Both the position numbers and the translations under genes were made by a program. Below the pieces are notes generated by a model. That model was not told where the DNA came from and did not search any database. It saw nothing but the letters and a program-made list of their open reading frames with translations. Shown here piece by piece: positions 56,236-64,000 of a DNA stretch of 64,000 bases. The stretch covers positions 6,444,428-6,508,427 of the forward strand of contig NC_090173.1 of NCBI RefSeq assembly GCF_024679245.1, written 5' to 3'. Source of the DNA: Pseudorasbora parva (lineage: Eukaryota > Chordata > Actinopteri > Cypriniformes > Gobionidae). Numbering within the stretch: position 1 is the stretch's first letter; each line of letters starts with the position of its first letter.

Positions 56236-56640
56236 CTGGGTGAAAACCTGGACGGCTTGGGCACCTCCCTTGTGCCTGACCACCTGCTACCTGGGTGGAG
56301 GCTGCTGCTTGGCTTAGCAGGGGCGGAGGCAGACGCAGGGGAATGACCTGGCGACAAGTAAATGGGGGGTGGCAACAGCTGGTCCTCAGGGCAGGATGTT
56401 TTTTTTTCCATCTCCATCTGCTTCTTGGCCACCAATAACTGCTGGTCAAAGTTCTCAAAAGCATCGCCAAAGAGGCCAGCCTGATAGACAGGGGCGTTGA
56501 GGAACCAATCTTTGTCTGGCTCACGCATATCTGCCAGGTTTAGCCCCAGCTGACATCCCTGGACCACTAGTGTGGACATCGCCTGACTACAGAGAGTGTG
56601 CAATGACTTCCGTCATCTGGAGAGCGAGGTCCCCTGCAAG
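56223..56640 (-). pseudogene. DIRS-like element gag fragment
   Basis: The minus frame contains AMSTLVVQGCQLGLNLADMR, FLNAPVYQAGLFGDAFENFD and QQLLVAKKQ, resembling ORF1 (gag-like) proteins of fish DIRS retroelements. It ends in a Pro/Ser-rich stretch. No tyrosine recombinase or RT nearby. Absent from copy A except for a ~30-bp trace (CTGGCAACCTGCTACC). Confidence 0.55.
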
Positions 56641-57865
56641 CAGGACAGAGAGTAGTGAGAAAGGGAAACATTTATACAGATTATGGCCCTTTTGTGGTTC
56701 CATATTTTGACACCAAATAGTTCTAACTCAGCATTATAATTTCCAGTGCATAACAGCCCTCTCTCTGATGCAACAATTGACATCTGTCCTCCACCAGACA
56801 CCCGAATGAAATGCTACGTCCCCCCTTTTTTCAAAAAAGGACAAGCAATCCATTTGAGCTAACAACAGGTATTAGAGACAGTGGGCATGGTCGCCAGACA
56901 TGACTGCACACGGCGCGCTGAACACTCAAGCCCCTATGAAATGGGGCATGATGAACAAACGCACCGACGTGGCCATGATCTCATGAGAGAACAGGACAAT
57001 CTCACATGTTTATATGCGAGAGAAGATTTGATGCATCGATATGCGGAGCCAGATTCAACCACCGATCTAACAGTCAAATCTTTGCGGGTGTTATGATTGT
57101 GTCCTGGTGTGCGACCCCTTCAAGGGCACTGAGCTTCGCACTGGACGTGCCATACCTTTAAAATTCGAACACGTTTTCAATGAGTACACATACCGGCGGC
57201 GGCATTAGGTGCCTGTCCGCAGCATCTCGCAGCGGAAGTTGTTTAAAATTCTGCCACGCCACATAGAGCGGTATTTCAAGGTTTTATATATATTTTTTTA
57301 TATTAAATTTATATTATGTTTCCCTCAAATCATTAATCTACTGATTTCACCCTGTGCTACAATATACACTCATTGTGCAGCTCTTCTGTCAGAAGTCGAT
57401 TCAAAATTGAGCTTGCGTGTATATAATATGTGCGGGTCTGGTGTGAGATCCTGAGACGCGGCACTGAGCTGAGCTTCGTGTCCGGTGTGAGACCCCCTTT
57501 AGGCACAATCAGCCTAAGAACATGCATGTGAACGCTCTCAAAGTGTTCTTTTCCTCTTCAAGGCAGGTATTTTTTTTTAGGTTTATTCATCAAAATGTTC
57601 TTTTATATATTTGTGTGATGTTCTGTATTTCGATCGCAGCTTTTAAATGCTCTGAGAAAACGTTTTAAGAATGCTTATCCAACACATTCCCTTTTATTTA
57701 AACCTAAATAAGAAAGCCATTGTCAGTTCGTCTGTCAGTTGGCAGGCAGTTTTGGTTGCTTTATTGAAAGTTGTTGATGTGTGAAGTGTGTAAAGGAAAA
57801 TAAAAATAGTTTTAACCTCCTGCTAGATAGTGTCGTGCCCTTCCCAACCTATTTGCATACACATA

Positions 57866-59499
57866 CAGTATTGTTCAAAATAATAGCAGTACAATGTGAC
57901 TAACCAGAATAATCAAGGTTTTTAGTATATTTTTTTATTGCTACGTGGCAAACAAGTTACCAGTAGGTTCAGTAGATTCTCAGAAAACAAATGAGACCCA
58001 GCATTCATGATATGCACGTTCTTAAGGCTGTGCAATTGGGCAATTAGTTGAATTAGTTGAAAGGGGTGTGTTCAAAAAAATAGCAGTGTGGCATTCAATC
58101 ACTGAGGTCATCAATTTTGTGAAGAAACAGCTGTGAATCAGGTGGCCCCTATTTAAGGATGAAGCCAACACTTGTTGAACATGAATTTGAAAGCTGAGGA
58201 AAATGGGTCGTTCAAGACATTGTTCAGAAGAACAACGTACTTTGATTAACAAGTTGATTAGAGAGGGGAAAACCTATAAAGAAGTGCAAAAAATGATAGG
58301 CTGTTCAGCTAAAATGATCTCCAATGCCTTAAAATGGAGAGCAAAACCAGAGAGACGTGGAAGAAAACGGAAGACAACCATCAAAATGGATAGAAGAATA
58401 ACCAGAATGGCAAAGGCTCAGCCAATGATCACCTCCAGGATGATCAAAGACAGTCTGGAGTTACCTGTAAGTACTGTGACAGTTAGAAGACGTCTGTGTG
58501 AAGCTAATCTATTTTCAAGGATCCCCCGCAAAGTCCCTCTGTTAAAAAAAAGGCATGTGCAGAAGAGGTTACAATTTGCCAAAGAACACATCAACTGGCC
58601 TAAAGAGAAATGGAGGAACATTTTGTGGACTGATGAGAGTAAAATTGTTCTTTTTGGGTCCAAGGGCCACAGGCAGTTTGTGAGACGACCCCCAAACTCT
58701 GAATTCAAGCCACAGTACACAGTGAAGACAGTGAAGCATGGAGGTGCAAGCATCATGATATGGGCATGTTTCTCCTACTATGGTGTTGGGCCTATTTATC
58801 GCATACCAGGGATCATGGATCAGTTTGCATATGTTAAAATACTTGAAGAGGTCATGTTGCCCTATGCTGAAGAGGACATGCCCTTGAAACGGTTGTTTCA
58901 ACAAGACAATGACCCAAAACACACTAGTAAATGGGCAAAGTCTTGGTTCCAAACCAACAAAATTAATGTTATGGAGTGGCCAGCCCAATCTCCAGACCTT
59001 AATCCAATTGAGAACTTGTGGGGTGATATCAAAAATGCTGTTTCTGAAGCAAAACCAAGAAATGTGAATGAATTGTGGAATGTTGTTAAAGAATCATGGA
59101 GGGGAATAACAGCTGAGAGGTGCCACAAGTTGGTTGACTCCATGCCACACAGATGCCAAGCAGTTTTAAAAAACTGTGGTCATACAACTAAATATTAGTT
59201 TAGTGATTCTCAGGATTGCTAAATCCCAGAAGAAGAAGAAAAATGTTTGTACAAAATAGTTTTGAGTTTGTACAGTCAAAGGTAGACACTGCTATTTTTT
59301 TGAACACACCCCTTTCAACTAATTGCCCAATTGCACAGCCTTAAGAGCGTGCATATCATGAATGCTGGGTCTTGTTTGTTTTCTGACAATCTACTGAACC
59401 TACTGGTAACTTGTTTGCCACATAGCAATAAAAAATATACTAAAAACCTTGATTATTTTGGTTAGTCACATTGTACTGCTATTATTTTGAACAAAACTG
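57866..59499 (+). mobile_element. Tc1/mariner transposon, complete (1634 bp)
   Basis: It starts CAGTATTGTTCAAAATAATA and ends GTTCAAAATAATAGCAGT-reverse...CAAAACTG. TA flanks it at 57864-57865 and 59500-59501. The terminal inverted repeats are long: 57866-58088 (223 bp) and 59287-59499 (213 bp). Each carries an outer and an inner TTCAAAATAATAGCAGT-like motif, as in the IR/DR type of Tc1 elements. The left arm has a 10-bp duplication (AATTAGTTGA). Contains one intact transposase frame. Confidence 0.95.
58203..59198 (+). CDS. Tc1-like transposase, intact 331-aa frame
   Basis: Cut-and-paste DDE transposase. Residues 1-~115 form the paired-like DNA-binding region: [20 protein letters not shown] and [14 protein letters not shown] (helix-turn-helix), a GRKRKTT AT-hook-like linker, then a second HTH around [14 protein letters not shown]. 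The catalytic domain has ILWTDESK (first Asp), [16 protein letters not shown] (second Asp) and [15 protein letters not shown] (Glu). The second Asp and the Glu are separated by 34 residues, the D34E spacing of Tc1. The length is close to the usual ~340 and no stop or frameshift is seen. ATG 58203 lies 115 bp inside the left repeat arm. It could be active or only recently silenced; activity cannot be judged from sequence. Confidence 0.95.
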   Translation: MGRSRHCSEEQRTLINKLIREGKTYKEVQKMIGCSAKMISNALKWRAKPERRGRKRKTTIKMDRRITRMAKAQPMITSRMIKDSLELPVSTVTVRRRLCEANLFSRIPRKVPLLKKRHVQKRLQFAKEHINWPKEKWRNILWTDESKIVLFGSKGHRQFVRRPPNSEFKPQYTVKTVKHGGASIMIWACFSYYGVGPIYRIPGIMDQFAYVKILEEVMLPYAEEDMPLKRLFQQDNDPKHTSKWAKSWFQTNKINVMEWPAQSPDLNPIENLWGDIKNAVSEAKPRNVNELWNVVKESWRGITAERCHKLVDSMPHRCQAVLKNCGHTTKY

Positions 59500-59583
59500 T
59501 AGATGATTTGACTATCAGTCGACCATAGAAAGATTCGACAATTCGGATTCGAATGTGTAAATCCTTAGTTGGGGACACCCCTA

Positions 59584-60245
59584 GTATGTATATTTATACA
59601 TTTATTGTTTAAAAGTACATATAGGTTTTTCCTTTAGTTTTTAAAAAAAAAAGAAATTAGCCAATGGTTTGTCTAGATAAGACCCTATTCCTCATCTGAG
59701 ATTGTGCAGAGTCTCTGAAGCTCTTCCCCTGAAACTGCATTGATTTGGACCTTCAACCATTGGTTCCCATTGAAGTCCATTATGTGGAGCAAAATCCTGG
59801 AATGTTTTCCTCAAAAAACTTCATTTCTTTTTCACTGAAGAAAGAAAGACATGAACTTCTTAGATAAGATGAGGGTGAGAAATTATCAGGACATTTTCAT
59901 TTTGAAGTGAACTTATTCTTTAAGTGTTTAAGAGTTATGATGAGCCATTTCTTAGCCTTTTGAATGCTGTTGCGCCTCCACCAGGCCGATTGGAGCGAGG
60001 CTTGGTGACATTAAAGATGGAATGGGTACTTCCGGCCTGAGGTGTAAGGTCCAGGGGTCAGAAAGTAAAAGTCCTGCCATATATGTTTATCCACTCATGA
60101 ACTCAGTCAGCTGATTTCACTCATTAATTCTACCTCCTGGCTGAAAAACTGAGCTACTTAGCAAATCCAGGTGTTTGGAACAAAATACAGAGCAGGATTT
60201 TTTATATTCTGAACCTGGACTTTCCCCCTCTGTTCACATTTCAAA
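59584..60245. repeat. Interspersed repeats, no gene
   Basis: 59680-59935 matches the repeat at 35780-35925 and extends it (GAAGAAAGAAAGACATGAAC, AGGACATTTTCATTTTGAAG). 60055-60165 is the inverse of 48050-48145. No coding exon. Confidence 0.65.
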
Positions 60246-60662
60246 GTGTCTGCTGAAAATGTATTTTGTCTCATGGGGATGAAAAACAACAATTCCCTGG
60301 GAGGGACAGGATGGACAGACCAGGGAGGGACCAGGGAGGGCAATGCTCACTGCCCTACAAGGCCACTCCCAAAGCCACCGCTACTGGATCACTGGATCAT
60401 TTGCCCACCGCATTCATTTTTCATAAAATCAGTCTGTTCAATAGAATGTGATTTAGCTGCTGAGCGAGTGTCACAGCACAAACACAGATTCCTGAAGATG
60501 GCCCAGGGGCTTAAGCTTAATGACTCTGCTCTCAGGGACCTTTTTAATTATGCACTGGACGAGCCCATGGACGTACTGCTCAGGAGGGCATATAATGGAG
60601 GTACTTTGGAGGTGATAGTGGACGATTTTGCCTGCCAGGAGGAGAGAGCTGCCAGGTAGATG
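60246..60662 (+). other. Open frame upstream of the minisatellite, unknown
   Basis: A 137-codon frame ends TAG at ~60660. Its C-terminal part, SALRDLFNYALDEPMDVLL followed by GGTLEVIVDDFACQEERA, looks like natural protein sequence and somewhat like gag-type proteins of LTR elements. The N-terminal part contains one or two antisense units of the neighbouring 24-bp repeat (60298-60343). I do not recognise a family. No LTR or primer site was seen nearby. Confidence 0.35.
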
Positions 60663-60721
60663 GTCCCTGCTCGGGTTGTCCCAAGTTGGAGAAAGGGATC
60701 TCAAGGTCGGTGGTGCCAAGT

Positions 60722-61922
60722 CCGGTGGTCCCATCCCTCCCTGGTCTGTCCGTCCCGTCCCTCCCTGGTCTGTCCGTCCCATCCCTCCCTGGTCTGTCCC
60801 TCCTGTCCCTCCCTGGTCTGTCCCTCCCGTCCCACACTGGTCTGTCCCTCCCGTCCCACACGGGTCTGTCCCTCCTGTCCCATCCTGGTCTGTCCGTCCC
60901 ATCCCTCCCTGGTCTGTCCGTCCCATCCCTCCCTGGTCTGTCCGTCCCGTCCCTCCCTGGTCTGTCCCTTCCGTCCCTCCCTGGTCTGTCCCTTCCGTAC
61001 CTCCCTGGTCTGTCCGTCCTGTCCTTCCCTGGTCTGTCCGTCCCGTCCCTCCCTGGTCTGTCCCTTCCGTACCTCCCTGGTCTGTCCATCCCATGCCTCC
61101 CTGGTCTGTCCGTCTCGTCCCTCCCTGGTCTGTCCGTCCCATCCCTCCCTGGTCTGTCCCTCCCTGGTCTGTCCGTCCCGTCCCTCCCTGGTCTGTCCCT
61201 CCCGTCCCTCCCTGGTCTGTCCCTCCCATCCCTCCCTGGTCTGTCCGTCCCATCCCTCCCTGGTCTGTCAGGCCCGTCCCTCCCTGGTCTTTCCGTCCCG
61301 TCCCTCCCTGGTCTGTCCCTCCCATCCCTCCCTGGTCTGTCCGCCTCGTCCCTCCCTGGTCTGTCCCTCCCGTCCCTCCCTAGTCTGTCCCTACCATCCC
61401 TTCTTGTTCTGTACATCCCGTCCCTCCCTGGTCTGTCCCTCCCATCCCTCCCTGATATGTCCGTCCCATCCCTCCCTGGTCTGTCTCTTCCGTACCTCCC
61501 TGGTCTGTCCGTCCCGTCCCTCCCTGGTCTGTCCGTCCCGTGCCTCCCTGGTCTGTCCGTCTTGTCCCTCCCTGGTCTGTCCGTCTCGTCCCTCCCTGGT
61601 CTGTTCCTCCCTGGTCTCTCCGTCCCGTCCCTCCCTGGTCTGTGCCTCCCGACCCTCGCTGGTCTGTCCCTCCCGTCCCTCCCTGGTCTGTCCGTCTCGT
61701 CCCTCTTTGGTCTGTCCATCCCCTCCCTCCCTGGTCTGTCCCTCCCGTCCCTCCCTGGTCTATCCCTCTTTGGTCTGTCCCTCCCATCCCTCCCTGGTCT
61801 GTGCCTCCCGACCCTCGCTGGTCTGTCCCTCCCGTCCCTCCCTGGTCTGTCCGTCTCGTCCCTCTTTGGTCTGTCCATCCCCTCCCTCCCTGGTCTGTCC
61901 ATCCCGTCCCTCCCTGGTCTGA
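60722..61922 (+). repeat. 24-bp minisatellite, ~50 units
   Basis: Unit CCCTCCCTGGTCTGTCCGTC-CCGT, with point variants and a few short units. Because the unit is a multiple of three and C/T-rich, all plus frames and two minus frames stay open for hundreds of codons (e.g. VPPWSVRP or DRPGRDGT octapeptides). These are read-through of the array, not evidence of a gene. Confidence 0.95.
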
Positions 61923-61944
61923 TGGAGCGTCTGGTAGCTGCTCA

Positions 61945-62139
61945 AAGACTAAAAACACATTTATAAAGAAAACAAGAGTCAAGGAATCTACATCCTGCAC
62001 TCAGTGTAGGAAGAGTTTCACATACTAACATAATCTTGAGCGTCACAAGAGAGTTCACACTGAAGAGAAGCCTTTCACATGTGATCAGTGTGGGAAGAGT
62101 TTCACATACAAACGTCATCTTGAGAGTCACAATGTCTGA
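61945..62139 (+). pseudogene. C2H2 zinc-finger fragment with internal stop
   Basis: Codons read [25 protein letters not shown], then [24 protein letters not shown], and end at TGA 62137-62139. These are two C2H2 fingers with a TGEKP-type linker changed to TEEKP. The TAA at 62026-62028 falls inside finger 1. The frame is the same as one open frame of the minisatellite just upstream. Probably a broken piece of the large fish C2H2 family. Confidence 0.8.
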
Positions 62140-64000
62140 TGTCAACATTAGGTTCTAGGTATTGTGGAGAATAAGATAATTAAAAACAGTGCAGAACATA
62201 GTAGAGTATCATTTGTCAGTCTACTAGCACAAAGATTAATTTTATTAAACTGGAAGCAGGAAGTTGCACCTACGTATACGTATATAAATCTAATGAGGGA
62301 TGTAATGAAACATTTGGAGCTAAAATTAAAAACAGGTAATAGCTAGAATAAAAAGCAGTTCATAACTGGGAAGAATTTGAGGTTAATAATAACTGGTAGT
62401 ATTAAATAAAATATGGACAAATGTGGTATTTTGTGGAGGTTGAAGCTTACAATATAAGTAGTTATCTCTAATGTTCAAGAATCCCGACTAAATTCAGCGG
62501 TGTCATCATTAACTGACGCCGCTTTGAAGTGACGTTAAAGGGAGCGAGGATATATCATTTCACTTGATTCAATTTCTCCATCCTCGTGACTTTTCCTCGC
62601 GTCCTTTCGTCACACCCTGAAGGGGCGGAGCTAAGGTGAGAGGGAAGGAAGATATGAAACAAGGATGCACAAATAAGAATTAGGAAGCACCCCTTATATG
62701 CCTACTAACATAAAACAGACGTGAAAAGAAAAGTATGTTCGAAACCTCAGTAATCATAAAAAAGTAGGCAAGATTGCCAGATTGCCCCAGATTGCCAAAT
62801 CATTCCACCCAGAATGTGAAACACTCATTGTCGGACACTTTTCTATCCCTGCCTTCCCATAAGGCCCCAGGAAAGGATATGTCTGGTGGAGGAAAGTGAT
62901 GCGGGTGTTTCCAGATGTGAATATTACAAACCAAAATCACGGTTCCTGTGTGTCCCGTGCTCGCATTTGTTGAGCTTCTGTAGAGTAAACGTTTGGATTG
63001 TTGAAGGTGTAAAGACTACACACAGTATAGTATAACGTTAATTGTGATTGTGCTGTAAAAACATGTTTTATTACGTATAGCTAACAGAGGAGCTCATGTA
63101 ACACACGTATATCTCCAAAGTGGATTTACATAAACCATATAGATCTTAAAGATAAAGATGCTTACTAAATGTTTATTTAACATCTGACAGGAACATTTTC
63201 AATAAGTATTGCCGATGAGCACATCACAACATAAAATAGACATCTGGGGCCTGTTCTTCGTACGTCGCTAACTCAGTTAGCTGGATTTGAGTGTTGACGA
63301 TTTGGCTTGATCTTGGATTGTTTGGTTCTTCGAAACTCATCCTGGACTTGCTGTCATAGCAACAGATCCGTTAGCTTAAACCTGCTCAGGAGATTATTTC
63401 ATGTACACAGGATTAGATCGCATCTTGAGGTGATGCTTAAAATCTGTCCCAGCCACTGCTACTTTATTCTTTATTTAGTTTTATTTATTTTCTACTTTAT
63501 TACAAGATTTCATTACTGAACCTGGGGCAATAATCATTTAAAATAATAATAAATATAAAAGTTTATTTGAAAATAATATTTTAATGTTGTGTAAAATATG
63601 CGTATCATTATACAGACACAGTCACTTGATTGAGAGATTTATTTGTGAATTGTGATGGAATAATTACTTTATAGATGTATTGGAGGTTTACACACATTGT
63701 GCAGTTAATCTCCATCGTGCGTTAATGTGAGTGATGATGGATATTATGGGATGGCTTGATGCAGCGCAAGAGATGCAGATAATTTGATCTTGACTGTTAA
63801 GAAACTAATTAATACTGTCACATAACAAATCTGCTTCAAATTGAATTAAAGATGAAATTATAACATAGAAATAAAAAATGTAAAGTGTGCACAAATATTA
63901 TAAAATCGTAAATATAAATAATTGGGAATCATGTTCATCCAAACAGTCCACATTTAATGTATCTAACTTTTATGTTGGTTAGGTCGTTTGTCTGTTTCCT
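62140..64000. other. No gene recognised; one repeat end
   Basis: Mostly AT-rich. 63246-63440 (GGGGCCTGTTCTTCGTACGT, CGCTAACTCAGTTAGCTGGA) looks like the terminal part of a DNA transposon, but the partner end lies outside or has been lost. No frame with domain or splice support. Confidence 0.45.

Larger units (their letters stand above)
53683..57020 (+). repeat. Segmental duplication, copy B
   Basis: Direct-orientation match to 25469-28495. Compared with copy A it keeps ~270 bp of LTR-element leader after the LTR and ~400 bp of a DIRS-like fragment, and lacks some LINE codons. It is followed by the hAT-like repeat and Tc1 rather than by a Ly6 gene. Confidence 0.85.
57105..59583 (+). repeat. 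hAT-like repeat, copy 2, interrupted by Tc1
   Basis: 57105-57865 and 59500-59583 together equal 44165-44892. It ends AGTTGGGGACACCCCTAG. The Tc1 element sits at the TA in ACACATA/TAGATGATTTGAC. Confidence 0.7.

Noticed and set aside
60580..61922. Very long frames (over 400 codons) on both strands
   Set aside because: They are translations of the 24-bp array; all frames are open because the unit is divisible by three and lacks stops.

Overview
The window looks like nuclear DNA of a cyprinid-type ray-finned fish. The evidence is a 5S-rRNA-derived SINE3-type element, Tc1/mariner, PIF/Harbinger and hAT elements, TTAA-flanked MITEs, L2/CR1-like and L1-like LINEs, Gypsy-like LTRs, long (TA)n and (GT)n arrays, and split vertebrate genes with GT-AG introns. 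The species cannot be named from the sequence alone. Most of the 64 kb is transposable-element sequence, much of it nested. I find only three plausible host protein-coding genes.

Host genes. (1) A four-exon secreted C-type lectin on the minus strand (4820-7228): a signal peptide followed by three tandem CTLDs, joined by phase-1 introns into a 374-residue frame. Its upstream region is copied as a large inverted repeat (7285-7709 and 7966-8394) whose far arm ends where the SINE3-type element starts. (2, 3) Two GPI-anchored Ly6/three-finger-protein genes on the plus strand (28930-29766 and 47025-47904), both four exons and 120 residues. They are recent duplicates: all ten cysteines and the splice phases are kept, but the two mature-protein exons differ by 27 amino-acid-changing codons against 3 silent ones (counted by eye). 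That is the strongest biological signal here.

Layout. 1-4.8 kb: MITEs and unrecognised sequence. 4.8-9 kb: lectin, inverted duplication, SINE. 9-14.9 kb: L2 fragment, decayed Harbinger transposase, decayed hAT transposase. 14.9-25.4 kb: an LTR inserted in the hAT gene, then an L2-like LINE tail split by about 7.8 kb of nested DNA transposons and (TA)n/(GT)n arrays. 25.5-28.5 kb: first copy of a segmental duplication. 28.6-29.9 kb: Ly6 copy 1. 30.7-33.0 kb: solo LTR carrying a 46-bp minisatellite with higher-order periodicity. 33.1-38.5 kb: Harbinger and hAT MITEs, a Gypsy-like LTR and a proline-rich element ORF. 38.6-44.1 kb: an L2-like LINE containing a 3.1-kb LINE insertion with a 7-bp target duplication. 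44.1-46.7 kb: hAT-like repeats with a captured integrase scrap, an LTR plus gag start, a LINE fragment. 46.7-48.0 kb: Ly6 copy 2. 48.4-52.3 kb: hairpin MITE and a DNA element split by a 5'-truncated L1. 53.7-57.0 kb: second copy of the segmental duplication. 57.1-59.6 kb: hAT-like repeat interrupted by a Tc1 element whose 331-aa transposase frame is intact. 60.2-62.1 kb: a 24-bp minisatellite running into a broken C2H2 zinc-finger fragment. 62.1-64 kb: no gene recognised.

The genes do not form an operon or pathway. The lectin and the Ly6 pair are both consistent with cell-surface or secreted recognition proteins in a TE-rich, duplication-prone region, but their functions are inferred only from family membership.
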